Shown here in pieces: positions 1 to 7,908 of a stretch of DNA of 45,246 bases. A model generated the notes under the pieces. It had not been told where the DNA came from. It searched no databases and saw only the letters and a program-made list of their open reading frames with translations. Source of the DNA: Clostridiales bacterium (GTDB lineage Bacteria > Bacillota > Clostridia > Christensenellales > DTU072); the NCBI GenBank assembly GCA_012838805.1, contig DUON01000014.1, positions 66,900-112,145 on the forward strand, in the 5' to 3' direction. How positions within the stretch are numbered: position 1 is the first letter of the stretch; each line of letters begins with the position of its first letter. The position numbers and the translations under genes were made by a program.

Positions 1-1
1 G

Positions 2-2791
2 GTATTAATTCTATTTATATTCTTAAGAAACATAAAAGCCACATTGGTCGTGGGCTCTTCGATAATAATAAGCGTAATAGCGACCTTCGTCATGATGTAT
101 TTTGCGGGTATTACTTTGAATGTCGTGTCCATGGGTGGTCTTGCTTTAGGGGTAGGCATGCTGGTGGACAACTCTATAATAGTTATTGAAAACATCTTCA
201 GAATGAGAGGACAAGGCAAGAATATTTTTGTGGCGTCTATCCAAGGCGCCAAACAGGTTACTTCAGCTATCGTGGCGTCCACATTGACCACGGTCATTGT
301 ATTTTTGCCCATAGCTTTTATAGAGGGACTGACAAAACAAATATTTACGGACATGGCGCTTACTATTACATTTTCACTTTTGGCAAGTCTTGTCGTGGCA
401 CTGACATTAGTGCCCATGTCCACATCTACTTTCATAAAGAAACCCGCAAAGCAAGATACAAAAGTCTTTCTTAAGATTAAAAAAGCTTATGCCAAGACCT
501 TAAATTTTGCTCTCAACCACAAAGCTATAGCGTTTATTGTGATGGTGGTTTTGTTTGCGGGCAGCGTCCTTATGGTGCTTAATATGGACAACGAGCTTTT
601 TCCGCCCATGGATTCTGGAACCTTAAGCATTACCGCATCAATTGATAGAGTGGCGATAGACCGTTATAATGCTGAAAAGCCGTTAGATGAGCCATATCTT
701 ACATATGATGATGTGGAACAGATGATTATTGATGAGATTGTGAATGAGACAAAAAAATATCCAGAAATCAAATCCGTCGGCATAGCTTATTCAGGCGGTT
801 TGAAGCTTGCGGGATTTAGTCTTGGCGGCAACAATATAGCTGTAAATATCATGATGGTGAACGAAAAGCAAAGGGACTTCGGCTCATTGGCTTTGGCTGA
901 AAAAATGAAAAAGAATCTTAACGACTTTAGCAGAACTGGGGGACTGTATACCTTTTCTTTTTCGACCAATGAAATGGGAGGCGTGGACATAATCGGCGGA
1001 GACCAGACCATAAAGCTCTATGGAAGAGACTTGGACCTTATGCGCAAAGAAGCACAAAAGATTAAAGATTTATTGACGAAAAAGGACAAAAACGGGAATA
1101 TCATTACTGATTCAAAAGGTGAGCCTGTCTTTATTGACGGCATAGCGAATGTTGATTTTGGGGACGATATCAGGGTTCAAGAATATCGTATAAAAGTGGA
1201 CAAAGAAAAGGCGAACAGATACGGGCTGACCGTTGCACAAGTCTTTTTGCAAATTCAAGCGGCGCTTTCGGAAGCAGGCGTTTCCCATACCTTAAGTTTA
1301 ATAAATGAAAACGATACCACAACCGACTATGATGTCTATATCTATACATCCGATTTTACAGTAAACGGCTGGTATGTATGCACGGACGAAAACGGCGCCG
1401 AAATTCCTGTGAATGTTGTCAATAACAGAGCTTCCGAACAAGAAGATTCGTCAAAAAACGAATACTTTATTCGAAATCCATATAATAAAGGCATCTATGT
1501 TTGGCATAACCAAACCAATTTATACATAGCCAAAGGTGGACGGGTGCCGGTAATAAAGGACGGCGATACATTCAAATATTTCCTTATCAATGAAGGGGAA
1601 AGCGGTCTAAAGTATAGTCAAAAGATTTTTAAGATAACTTCGAATAGCGTAAATTATAAAGTAGAAAGAGTCAAGGAATTTGATTTAATGACAATGAACA
1701 TATCCTCCGAGAACCTCTTTGACCCAAGCTCTCCCGTCATGAGTGTGCCTTTGTATAGGTTGCTGGACAGCGACTGCTTCCTTAAAGACGAGAGCGGAAA
1801 AATCTTATACCGCGAAAATACTGTGGAAAGAATACCCTTAGGGCTTGTGACAAGCGACGGATACGATTCTATTTATAGAGAAAATAGAAGAAGGGCGGAG
1901 AGCATAAGCATCAGATTTGCCAGCGGCGTCAACTCCAATGAAATGATAAAAAAGGTAAGCTCAATAATAGAAAAAGAATATCAAGTTCCCGATGAACTTA
2001 TCTTGGATATGAGTCAAGGCAATAAATATATCAATGAAGTATTTAATACCCTTTATTTAGTATTAGGGCTTTCTGTGGTACTCATATACCTTGTTATGGT
2101 TGCCCAATTCCAGTCTTTGAAATCGCCTTTCATTATTATGATTACTCTTCCCCTTGCCTTTACGGGTTCGATTTTCGCATTGGCATTAGCTGATTTATCC
2201 TTAAGCGTTATGGCTATGATAGGCTTAATTGTGCTTATGGGTATAGTGGTCAATAACGGTATAGTGTTTGTAGATTATTGCAACCAGCTTATAGAAAGCA
2301 ATGTGCCCAAGAGAATGGCTCTGCTTAGGACGGGTATGGACAGATTGCGACCAATTCTTATGACGGCGATGACTACTATTTTCGGCTTACTTATTATGGC
2401 GGCGGATTCCTCCGAAGGCGGAGTTATGCTAAAGCCACTTGCAATAGCGACGATAGGAGGACTGTCCTTCGCTACTGTATTGACCTTGTTCTTTGTGCCG
2501 ATGTTTTACGATGTCATAAACAGAAAAATCAAGCAGACAGACAGACACAGAGCCTTCTTGGATAAGGATATAGACCTTATCTCTACTACTGAAGTGGAAG
2601 ATATGCTCAACCAGACTTCAGACAATTTTCTTGACGACATTGTATCTTCATCTGAATTGGGAGAGGCGGTCGCCGCCATAAACAAAGATATAGAAGATGT
2701 CAAGCCCAGACAGACAAAACGGGGTAGAAACCGTGTGTCCTTGACGGCGATAAAAAAGCAATTGAGATATCAAAAAAAATCTAAAAAGTAA
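2..2791 (+). CDS. RND family efflux transporter, 5' end outside window
   Basis: This is the C-terminal two thirds or more of a proton-driven inner-membrane RND pump of the AcrB/HAE1 type, which exports hydrophobic or amphiphilic compounds. The frame is open from the first bases of the window, so the gene starts upstream. The first visible segment contains the family pattern GGLALGVGMLVDNSIIVIEN (TM4 region with the Asp of the proton relay). A second hydrophobic block near positions 2040-2500 holds the matching TM8-12 region, with GIVVNNGIVFVDY and RPILMTAMTT motifs. Between the two lies the extracytoplasmic porter domain, which carries an extra stretch of about 110 residues (around 1355-1690) not expected in the family. 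The C-terminal tail after the last helix is basic. It converges on the ArsR gene with only 12 bases between the stop codons. Confidence 0.93.
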   Translation, partial: VLILFIFLRNIKATLVVGSSIIISVIATFVMMYFAGITLNVVSMGGLALGVGMLVDNSIIVIENIFRMRGQGKNIFVASIQGAKQVTSAIVASTLTTVIVFLPIAFIEGLTKQIFTDMALTITFSLLASLVVALTLVPMSTSTFIKKPAKQDTKVFLKIKKAYAKTLNFALNHKAIAFIVMVVLFAGSVLMVLNMDNELFPPMDSGTLSITASIDRVAIDRYNAEKPLDEPYLTYDDVEQMIIDEIVNETKKYPEIKSVGIAYSGGLKLAGFSLGGNNIAVNIMMVNEKQRDFGSLALAEKMKKNLNDFSRTGGLYTFSFSTNEMGGVDIIGGDQTIKLYGRDLDLMRKEAQKIKDLLTKKDKNGNIITDSKGEPVFIDGIANVDFGDDIRVQEYRIKVDKEKANRYGLTVAQVFLQIQAALSEAGVSHTLSLINENDTTTDYDVYIYTSDFTVNGWYVCTDENGAEIPVNVVNNRASEQEDSSKNEYFIRNPYNKGIYVWHNQTNLYIAKGGRVPVIKDGDTFKYFLINEGESGLKYSQKIFKITSNSVNYKVERVKEFDLMTMNISSENLFDPSSPVMSVPLYRLLDSDCFLKDESGKILYRENTVERIPLGLVTSDGYDSIYRENRRRAESISIRFASGVNSNEMIKKVSSIIEKEYQVPDELILDMSQGNKYINEVFNTLYLVLGLSVVLIYLVMVAQFQSLKSPFIIMITLPLAFTGSIFALALADLSLSVMAMIGLIVLMGIVVNNGIVFVDYCNQLIESNVPKRMALLRTGMDRLRPILMTAMTTIFGLLIMAADSSEGGVMLKPLAIATIGGLSFATVLTLFFVPMFYDVINRKIKQTDRHRAFLDKDIDLISTTEVEDMLNQTSDNFLDDIVSSSELGEAVAAINKDIEDVKPRQTKRGRNRVSLTAIKKQLRYQKKSKK

Positions 2792-2803
2792 AAAACTATC
2801 TGT

Positions 2804-3133
2804 TTACGCCTTTTGACCCTCTAAATTCAAAGCTCCCGTAAGCATAATGTCTTCTACATGCCTATTGCTTATGTAATAAAAGATATGCTTTCCCTCCCTC
2901 CTAAAAGATACTATTTTGGCGTCTCTCAGGAGCTTAAGCTGATGCGAGAGCGTACTTTGATTTATGCCCAGGTTATTTACCATATCGTTTACACACATTT
3001 CGCCAAGCGCAAGACAGATTATTATTTTAATTCTTGTTATATCCGAAAACACATTGAAAAAGCTTGCGATTTCCGCCAAGACGGTCTCAGACGGAATAAA
3101 GTCTTTTACCTTATACTTTACATTCGTATCCAT
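2804..3133 (-). CDS. ArsR family winged-helix transcriptional regulator
   Basis: A small DNA-binding repressor of the ArsR/SmtB fold, 109 residues from the preferred start. The winged helix is visible: FSDITRIKIIICL, then the recognition part INQSTLSHQLKLLRDAKIV, then the wing REGKHIFYYI. The classical metal site ELCVCDL is replaced by EMCVNDM, so only one cysteine remains and arsenic or zinc sensing by the usual site is unlikely; the signal is unknown. I prefer the ATG at 3133, 7 bases after a GAGG ribosome binding site, over the GTG two codons upstream, which would sit against it. It has its own promoter and faces the RND pump gene tail to tail, so it need not regulate that pump. Confidence 0.88.
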   Translation of the reverse strand: MDTNVKYKVKDFIPSETVLAEIASFFNVFSDITRIKIIICLALGEMCVNDMVNNLGINQSTLSHQLKLLRDAKIVSFRREGKHIFYYISNRHVEDIMLTGALNLEGQKA

Positions 3134-3150
3134 ATCCACACCTCACCGTT

Positions 3151-3179
3151 ATGATAAAACAACCATGAACTATTCTCAA
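3151..3179 (-). promoter_or_regulatory. Sigma-A type promoter of the arsR-like gene
   Basis: On the minus strand TTGAGA is followed after exactly 17 bases by TATCAT. The predicted transcript start lies about 11 bases before the ATG at 3133, just enough for the GAGGTG ribosome binding site. Confidence 0.6.
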
Positions 3180-3257
3180 TAATGAAAAATGTCATATATT
3201 GTAGAATACCGTTAAATTTTGAGGACTAAAGATGTTTTTTGGAGATAATGCACTTTT

Positions 3258-3404
3258 ATGGCGTTTTTTATAGGGAAAAGACAACCGCAAAAGGGTATCA
3301 CTTTAGATAAGGATTTCCGAATGTGGGAAAGAGAATTACAAAAAGGCGAAGCCAAACTGTTTAATCGATTTTTAATCATTATCAAAAGACAATTCGTTAT
3401 ATAA
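3258..3404 (+). CDS. Possible small protein of 48 residues
   Basis: A short frame in the roughly 310-base gap between the arsR-like gene and ung. From the ATG it encodes a basic, amphipathic peptide beginning MAFFIGKRQP and ending in an Ile-rich segment (FLIIIKRQFVI). GGAG lies 13 bases upstream, which is far for a ribosome binding site. I do not recognise the product; the amino-acid composition looks coding-like, but it could be chance or the tail of a decayed gene. The rest of this gap holds the arsR promoter and AT-rich sequence in which I see nothing else. Confidence 0.25.
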   Translation: MAFFIGKRQPQKGITLDKDFRMWERELQKGEAKLFNRFLIIIKRQFVI

Positions 3405-3444
3405 AAATTGAAAACTATAAAGTTAAGAGATAAAAAAGCCTTTA

Positions 3445-4116
3445 TCAAGAATTCAAGTCCCAATTTATTGAAGTCTGACCAAGCTCTTGAAGAATCTTAT
3501 TTGCTTTGGAGAAATGCCTGGACCCAAAGAACCCATAGTGAGCGGATAATGGCGAGGGATGAGGCGCTTCCAATATGTAGTGTATGGGATTTGTGATTAG
3601 ATTTACTTTCTTTCGCGCGGGCGAGCCCCACAGCATGAATATGACAGGCTTTTGTCTTTTGTTGAGCTGTATCAAAACTTCGTCTGTGAAAATTTCCCAC
3701 CCTTGCCCTCTATGCGACATAGGTTTTCCCGCTCTGACGGTTAAAATGGTGTTCAACAGTAAAACACCTTGTTTTGCCCAAGGTATAAGGCATCCGTGTT
3801 CGGGAACGGCAATGCCCAAGTCCTCATTTAATTCTTTGAAAATATTGCTTAAGGATGGCGGTATTTTGACATTTGGCTTTACGGAAAAGCACAGTCCGTG
3901 CGCTTGATTGGGCTGGTGGTATGGGTCTTGCCCCAAGATTACCGCCTTGACTTGGCTATAAGAAGTCAGCCTTAAGGCGTTGAAGATATCATACATGGAG
4001 GGATATATCGTTTGGGTTTGATATTCCGTTTTAAGAAAAGTTCTTAATTTCAGATAGTATTCTTTTTCAAATTCTTTTCCGATCATTTCTTGCCAGTCGT
4101 TACCTAAATTTACCAT
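3445..4116 (-). CDS. ung: Uracil-DNA glycosylase, family 1
   Basis: Removes uracil from DNA as the first step of base excision repair, in the cytoplasm. At 223 residues it has the normal length. The water-activating loop GQDPYH is at residues 62-67, with the catalytic Asp at 64. The uracil-specificity segment LLLNTILTVR is around 119-128, and the DNA-intercalation loop HPSPLSAH is at 186-193 with the catalytic His at 186. The ATG is preceded by AAGGTG. It is transcribed divergently from the DRTGG-protein operon from a promoter of near-consensus quality. No other repair gene is adjacent. Confidence 0.98.
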   Translation of the reverse strand: MVNLGNDWQEMIGKEFEKEYYLKLRTFLKTEYQTQTIYPSMYDIFNALRLTSYSQVKAVILGQDPYHQPNQAHGLCFSVKPNVKIPPSLSNIFKELNEDLGIAVPEHGCLIPWAKQGVLLLNTILTVRAGKPMSHRGQGWEIFTDEVLIQLNKRQKPVIFMLWGSPARKKVNLITNPIHYILEAPHPSPLSAHYGFFGSRHFSKANKILQELGQTSINWDLNS

Positions 4117-4143
4117 TTTTTCACCTTAATAGTATTTGTTACA

Positions 4144-4172
4144 ATTATATACAAAATAACCCATAAAGTCAA
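4144..4172 (-). promoter_or_regulatory. Strong sigma-A promoter of ung
   Basis: On the minus strand TTGACT is separated by 17 bases from a perfect TATAAT. It drives ung and lies back to back with the promoter of the divergent DRTGG-protein operon; the two -35 elements are about 8 bases apart. Confidence 0.75.
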
Positions 4173-4179
4173 TTATCGC

Positions 4180-4209
4180 TTGTAAAATAAGGCTTTTATG
4201 TGCTATTAT
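4180..4209 (+). promoter_or_regulatory. Sigma-A promoter of the DRTGG/PHP/nadE operon
   Basis: TTGTAA, an 18-base spacer and TATTAT, ending 28 bases before the first ATG of the operon at 4238. The -35 hexamer TTGTAA is the same one used by the hydrogenase promoter at 6392. Confidence 0.5.
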
Positions 4210-4237
4210 GTAATCGAATAAGAATAGGAATGATGAT

Positions 4238-4593
4238 ATGAAAATAAAGGAAATCGCCAAGGGCATCAATGCGGAAATATTAGTGGGGGAAGAACTGGCG
4301 GATGTTACAGATAATTCAGCTTGCGCCTCGAACATGATGAGCGATGTTTTGGCGTTTGTCAAAGAACAAGCTGTCTTAATAACCGATTGGGGAATCCCCA
4401 AGTCGTGCGCACAGCTGAAATGATGGATATGAAATGCATTATTTTCGCACGCGGCAAAAAACCCGATTCTGCCACCTTGGAGCTTGCAAAAAGTAAAAAA
4501 ATAGCTCTTTTGAGCACAGACCTAAAGATGTATACCACTTGCGGCAGGCTTTATGCCATGGGGCTTAGCGGCGGCAAAGAAGATGAGCGATAA
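4238..4593 (+). pseudogene. DRTGG-domain protein, frameshifted
   Basis: Reads as one DRTGG-domain protein of about 118 residues split between two frames. The first frame gives MKIKEIAKGINAEILVG and continues to VLITDWG; the second continues the family pattern from NPQVVRTAEMMDMKC through FARGKKPD to TDLKMYTTCGRLY. Restoring one G in ACCGATTGG (about 4384-4388) gives ITGLGNPQ and a single intact frame, so a one-base deletion explains it. DRTGG proteins of this size are regularly found beside clostridial [FeFe]-hydrogenase genes; their function is not established. It is first in its operon and its end overlaps the next start. It may be a true mutation or a sequencing error. Confidence 0.8.
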
Positions 4594-4777
4594 CAAAAAA
4601 GACAGTCTGCATTTTGAATTTGATGTGGACGGAGAAAATTTTAATTCGGCGGGCACTACAAGCGAATTTATCAAGAACACTTTGAAGCAGCTGGGACTTG
4701 ACCCCGCCACAGCAAGAAGAACGGCGATAGCCATGTATGAGGGCGAAATAAATATGGTGATACATGCCGGTGTTTGA
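4583..4777 (+). pseudogene. Truncated anti-sigma-type (RsbT/RsbW-like) ATPase
   Basis: The 64-residue frame matches only the N-terminal half of the HATPase_c anti-sigma-factor-like proteins that normally follow DRTGG genes in hydrogenase clusters. The segment LKQLGLDPATARRTAIAMYE is followed by INMVIHA, corresponding to the N-box helix. The family then needs an ATP lid with DxGxG and a GxGL motif, about 70 more residues, but here a stop comes two codons later. The ATG at 4583 overlaps the end of the DRTGG frame and is preferred to upstream codons. A different frame downstream (about 4760-4832) reads CLIETPLTAFECAVKLGKLL before a stop and may be the tail of a second lost gene, so a deletion probably joined two genes here. 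Confidence 0.6.
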
Positions 4778-4832
4778 TTGAAACGCCTTTGACCGCATTC
4801 GAGTGCGCGGTTAAGCTGGGAAAGTTATTGGA

Positions 4833-5531
4833 ATGAAAGTCTATTATGATTTGCATATTCACTCCGCCTTGTCGCCTTGTGCAAGCGACGATATGACGCC
4901 TTTGAATATCGTGGCTATGGCGTCTGTAAAGGGATTGGATGTGATTGCTATAAACGACCACAACAGCATCGAGAATGTGGCGGCGGCAATGGAATGTGGC
5001 AGGGATTTTGATGTCATGGTCATTCCGTCTATGGAAGTCCAGACCGCGGAGGATATCCATGTTCTGACAATGTTTGAAGATTTCTCAAGCCTTAAAGCTT
5101 TCCATGACACTTTGACAAAAAGACAAATAGCTAACGATGAACATATATTCGGACGGCAGCTGATTTTTGATTGTGACAACAATATTATAGGCAAAGAGAA
5201 TATTCTTCTTATGGCGGGGGTGTTGGAGAATATCAATACCGTTATTGAAAGAGCCCAAAAATATGGCGGAGTAGCTGCACCCGCACATATTGACAGACCC
5301 CAAAACGGCATACTTGCCATTCTTGGAGATGTGCCGATAGATTTGCCTATTACGACTTTAGAATTTAGTAAATACGCGTCGGATAATATAAAAGAGAGGT
5401 ACAAGAGGTATAATCAAATATACAACTCCGACGCCCATAGGCCGGAAGATATATCTGACAAAACAAATTGGTTGGAGATTGAGAAATTAAGCCCCAAAAG
5501 TTTTTTGAAAGCGGTCAGGGGAGGGATATGA
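4833..5531 (+). CDS. PHP-domain metal-dependent phosphoesterase
   Basis: A cytoplasmic protein of 232 residues with the PHP fold of DNA polymerase/histidinol-phosphatase-like phosphoesterases. Metal ligands are visible in order: DLHIHSALSPC near residues 6-16, NDHN near 41-44, the Glu in PSMEVQTAEDIHVLTMF near 65-81, PAHIDRP near 150-156, and NSDAHRPED near 198-206. Members of this subgroup are regular companions of [FeFe]-hydrogenase operons; their natural substrate is unknown. It starts at the ATG at 4833 and its stop overlaps the nadE start by ATGA, indicating translational coupling. It lies 55 bases after the truncated ATPase. Confidence 0.9.
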   Translation: MKVYYDLHIHSALSPCASDDMTPLNIVAMASVKGLDVIAINDHNSIENVAAAMECGRDFDVMVIPSMEVQTAEDIHVLTMFEDFSSLKAFHDTLTKRQIANDEHIFGRQLIFDCDNNIIGKENILLMAGVLENINTVIERAQKYGGVAAPAHIDRPQNGILAILGDVPIDLPITTLEFSKYASDNIKERYKRYNQIYNSDAHRPEDISDKTNWLEIEKLSPKSFLKAVRGGI

Positions 5532-6253
5532 AAAAAGACATAGAAAAAAGAGTGGAATGGATAAAGTTCGTTCTCCAAGAAACCAAAGCAAAAGGTGTGG
5601 TTTTTGGCTCCAGCGGCGGCAAGGACAGCGTTTTGACGGGCATTCTTTGCAAAATGGCGACAGATAATGTCACGGGAATAATTATGCCATGTTCAAGCAA
5701 AAGTAACTTTACCACGGACAGGGAGCACGCGCTTATTATCCACAATCAGTTCGGTATTGAGACATTGGAAGTGGATTTGACGCCGATAAAAGAGCTTTTT
5801 TCGGAAAAGCTTAAGGACTTGTGCTCCGAACAAACGCCAATGGCTTATGCGAATATAAACCCAAGATTAAGGATGATAACGCTTTATAACTACGCCCAAA
5901 GAAAGAATTATTTGGTGGCGGGAACGAGCAACAGAAGCGAAAGGACAATGGGATACTTTACCAAATGGGGAGACGGAGCTTGCGACTTTAATCCCATAGC
6001 CGATTTGACGGTAAGGGAAGTATATGACATGCTTTCATTTCTAAAAGTTCCCTCTTTTATCATGGAGAAAGAGCCTTCGGCTGGACTATATGAAGGGCAG
6101 ACGGATGAAGCCGAAATGGGCATCACATACAATGAAATTGACGACTATCTGTTATTGGACAAAGCCAGCGAGGAAGTAAGACAAAAGATAGAAAGAGCGT
6201 ATAGCCTGACAAAACACAAAAGAGAACCCATAAAGACTTTCAAAAAGTCTTGA
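5528..6253 (+). CDS. nadE: NH3-dependent NAD(+) synthetase
   Basis: Amidates deamido-NAD to NAD using ATP and ammonia, the last step of NAD synthesis. The 241 residues contain only the synthetase domain; the nitrilase-type glutaminase domain of long NadE forms is absent, so free ammonia should be the donor. The PP-loop reads SSGGKDS (28-34), where many family members have SGGIDS. The NAD-site motifs GTSNRSER (132-139), TKWGDGACDFNP (145-156) and PSAGLYEGQTDE (183-194) are all present. It is translationally coupled to the PHP gene and followed by a terminator. Its position between hydrogenase accessory genes and the NADH-using hydrogenase suggests a shared redox role, which is inference. Confidence 0.95.
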   Translation: MKKDIEKRVEWIKFVLQETKAKGVVFGSSGGKDSVLTGILCKMATDNVTGIIMPCSSKSNFTTDREHALIIHNQFGIETLEVDLTPIKELFSEKLKDLCSEQTPMAYANINPRLRMITLYNYAQRKNYLVAGTSNRSERTMGYFTKWGDGACDFNPIADLTVREVYDMLSFLKVPSFIMEKEPSAGLYEGQTDEAEMGITYNEIDDYLLLDKASEEVRQKIERAYSLTKHKREPIKTFKKS

Positions 6254-6286
6254 TACGCTTTCATCCAACCGCAAATTTTTTGACCA

Positions 6287-6321
6287 GGGTTGACGGAAGT
6301 TGTCCTTTCAGCCCATTTTTT
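6287..6321 (+). terminator. Rho-independent terminator after nadE
   Basis: GGGTTGA pairs with TCAGCCC (one G-T wobble), an inner GGA/TCC continues the stem around a 5-base loop, and ATTTTTT follows. It separates the nadE operon from the hydrogenase operon. Confidence 0.65.
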
Positions 6322-6391
6322 GTTACCAAAAAATAACATCTAAAAAAAGTAAAAAAATAATAAAATCATTTAATTTTGTCGTACTTTTTAC

Positions 6392-6420
6392 TTGTAAATT
6401 TTATTTTTCTTATATATAAT
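6392..6420 (+). promoter_or_regulatory. Hydrogenase operon promoter
   Basis: TTGTAA, a 17-base spacer and a perfect TATAAT, in a very AT-rich stretch. The predicted start is near 6427, giving a leader of about 32 bases with AGGAGG (6448-6453) 5 bases before the first ATG. Confidence 0.7.
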
Positions 6421-6458
6421 GACTTGGGTTAAAATAATAAGCATAACAGGAGGTTCGT

Positions 6459-6956
6459 ATGAGCAAGATAAAGCTCACAAAAGTGCCTTTTTCCGGAACA
6501 GCTAAACAGGAAAAAGAACTTAGAGACAAATTGGCGACAATCAAAAAGATGGACGGAGCGCTTATGCCGGCTTTGCAGGCGGCTCAAGACATTTACGGAT
6601 ATCTTCCCGCTGAGGTTCAGCAGATTATATCCGAAGAGCTTGACATAAGCTTGGAAGAAATATTTGGCGTGGCGACATTCTATTCACAATTCTCATTAAA
6701 TCCAAAAGGCAATATAGAAATTTCCATATGTATGGGAACCGCTTGTTATGTAAAGGGGAGCGGAGAGGTGCTTGACAAGTTTAAGGAAATCTTGAAGATT
6801 GACGCAGGCGACTGCACAGCAGACGGAAAATATGGTCTTGTCGCCACAAGGTGCATAGGCTGCTGCGGACTTGCTCCCGTACTTACCGTCAACGACAAGG
6901 TTTACGGCAAAGTCACAGTAAGCGATGTGGAAAAAATAATTGAAGAAAACAGCTAA
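6459..6956 (+). CDS. hydC: NuoE-like [2Fe-2S] subunit of NADH-linked [FeFe]-hydrogenase
   Basis: The small electron-transfer subunit of the trimeric, probably electron-bifurcating hydrogenase, equivalent to HydC or HndA. It is 165 residues with a helical N-terminal part (ALQAAQDIYGYLP near 38-50) and a thioredoxin-like C-terminal domain. The four [2Fe-2S] ligands follow the NuoE spacing: Cys91 and Cys96 in CMGTACYVKG, Cys132 and Cys136 in RCIGCCGLAP. It begins the operon behind an ideal ribosome binding site. It should pass electrons between the flavin subunit encoded downstream and HydA. Confidence 0.95.
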   Translation: MSKIKLTKVPFSGTAKQEKELRDKLATIKKMDGALMPALQAAQDIYGYLPAEVQQIISEELDISLEEIFGVATFYSQFSLNPKGNIEISICMGTACYVKGSGEVLDKFKEILKIDAGDCTADGKYGLVATRCIGCCGLAPVLTVNDKVYGKVTVSDVEKIIEENS

Positions 6957-6966
6957 GATAATATAT

Positions 6967-7533
6967 ATGAGAGAAATTTCCCTGCACATCTTAGACATCG
7001 TGCAAAACTCTATTAAGGCTGAAGCCGACTTGGTGATTATTGACATAGAGGCCAATTTTAATAAAGATGCGTTATCGATAAGAATAACCGATGACGGAAA
7101 GGGAATGAGTAAGGAACTGTTGAAAAAAGCGACCGATACGTTTGTGACTACTCGAAAGACCCGTAAAGTTGGAATGGGACTGTCTTTTTTCAAAATGGCC
7201 GCTGAAAACAGCGGAGGGAACTTTGAAATAAGCTCAAAAGAAGGCATGGGGACAGTGGTTATGGCAAGCTTTAAGCTTTCATCAATAGACCGCGTTCCTC
7301 TTGGCGAAATGGATGAGACCATGGCGACATTGCTCATGGGTTCGCCGAATATTGACTTTATTCTCAACTATAAAGTCAAAACTGAAAACAAAATACGGGA
7401 ATTCAATTTCGACACAAGGGAAATAAAAGAAGAACTGTCGGAGATTCCCATAGACGAATATGAGATAATCAGCTCAATTAAGTCTTATATCAAAGAAAAT
7501 ATAAAAGCGACAAACGGAGGTTTAGTTATATGA
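6967..7533 (+). CDS. GHKL/HATPase_c ATP-binding protein of hydrogenase operon
   Basis: A 188-residue cytoplasmic protein with the histidine-kinase-type ATPase fold but no phospho-acceptor domain. The N-box is HILDIVQNSIKA (residues 6-17), the G1 box is TDDGKGM, and the lid/G2 region contains GMGLSFFKM. Proteins of this type sit between the NuoE and NuoF genes in many clostridial hydrogenase operons; whether they regulate or assemble the enzyme is unknown. I chose the ATG at 6967 over a TTG inside the preceding gene; its ribosome binding site is weak. The end overlaps the next start by ATGA. The last 70 residues form a separate, less conserved region. Confidence 0.85.
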   Translation: MREISLHILDIVQNSIKAEADLVIIDIEANFNKDALSIRITDDGKGMSKELLKKATDTFVTTRKTRKVGMGLSFFKMAAENSGGNFEISSKEGMGTVVMASFKLSSIDRVPLGEMDETMATLLMGSPNIDFILNYKVKTENKIREFNFDTREIKEELSEIPIDEYEIISSIKSYIKENIKATNGGLVI

Positions 7534-7898
7534 AATCGATAGCAGATATTAATGCCATCAAGGAAAGAATGCAAAAGGTTTTGGGCACAAGGGAAGGTCA
7601 AACCGAGAACAATATCAGAATCGTTGTGGGAATGGCAACTTGCGGCATAGCCGCGGGCGCAAGACCCGTGCTTAACGCTTTTTTGGAAGAAGCCGCCAAG
7701 AGAAACCTTAAGAATGTCAAGGTTACTCAGGCAGGTTGTCTTGGCATGTGCAAGTACGAGCCTATGGCTCAGGTCTACATACCCGGCAAAGAAGTTGTCA
7801 CATATGTAAGACTGGACGAGCAAGCCGCCAAGCAAATAATCGTAGACCACATTGTGAACGGAAGCGTCGTTACAAAATACACCTTAGACATAGAATAG
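7530..7898 (+). CDS. Thioredoxin-like [2Fe-2S] ferredoxin domain protein, HndB-like
   Basis: A 122-residue protein corresponding to the HndB type of small [2Fe-2S] protein in NADP/NAD-linked hydrogenases. It shows MATCGIAAGA with Cys38 and the second half-site AGCLGMCKYEP with Cys70 and Cys74. Only three cysteines are in the usual cluster positions, so the fourth ligand is not obvious. It starts with an ATG that overlaps the previous stop, after a GGAGG ribosome binding site, and ends 10 bases before the flavin subunit start. It is likely an electron carrier inside the complex. Confidence 0.88.
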   Translation: MKSIADINAIKERMQKVLGTREGQTENNIRIVVGMATCGIAAGARPVLNAFLEEAAKRNLKNVKVTQAGCLGMCKYEPMAQVYIPGKEVVTYVRLDEQAAKQIIVDHIVNGSVVTKYTLDIE

Positions 7899-7908
7899 GA
7901 GGATGACA

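Noticed and set aside
4375..4400. Programmed frameshift in the DRTGG gene
   Set aside because: There is no slippery heptamer or stimulatory structure; a single-base deletion fully explains the two frames.
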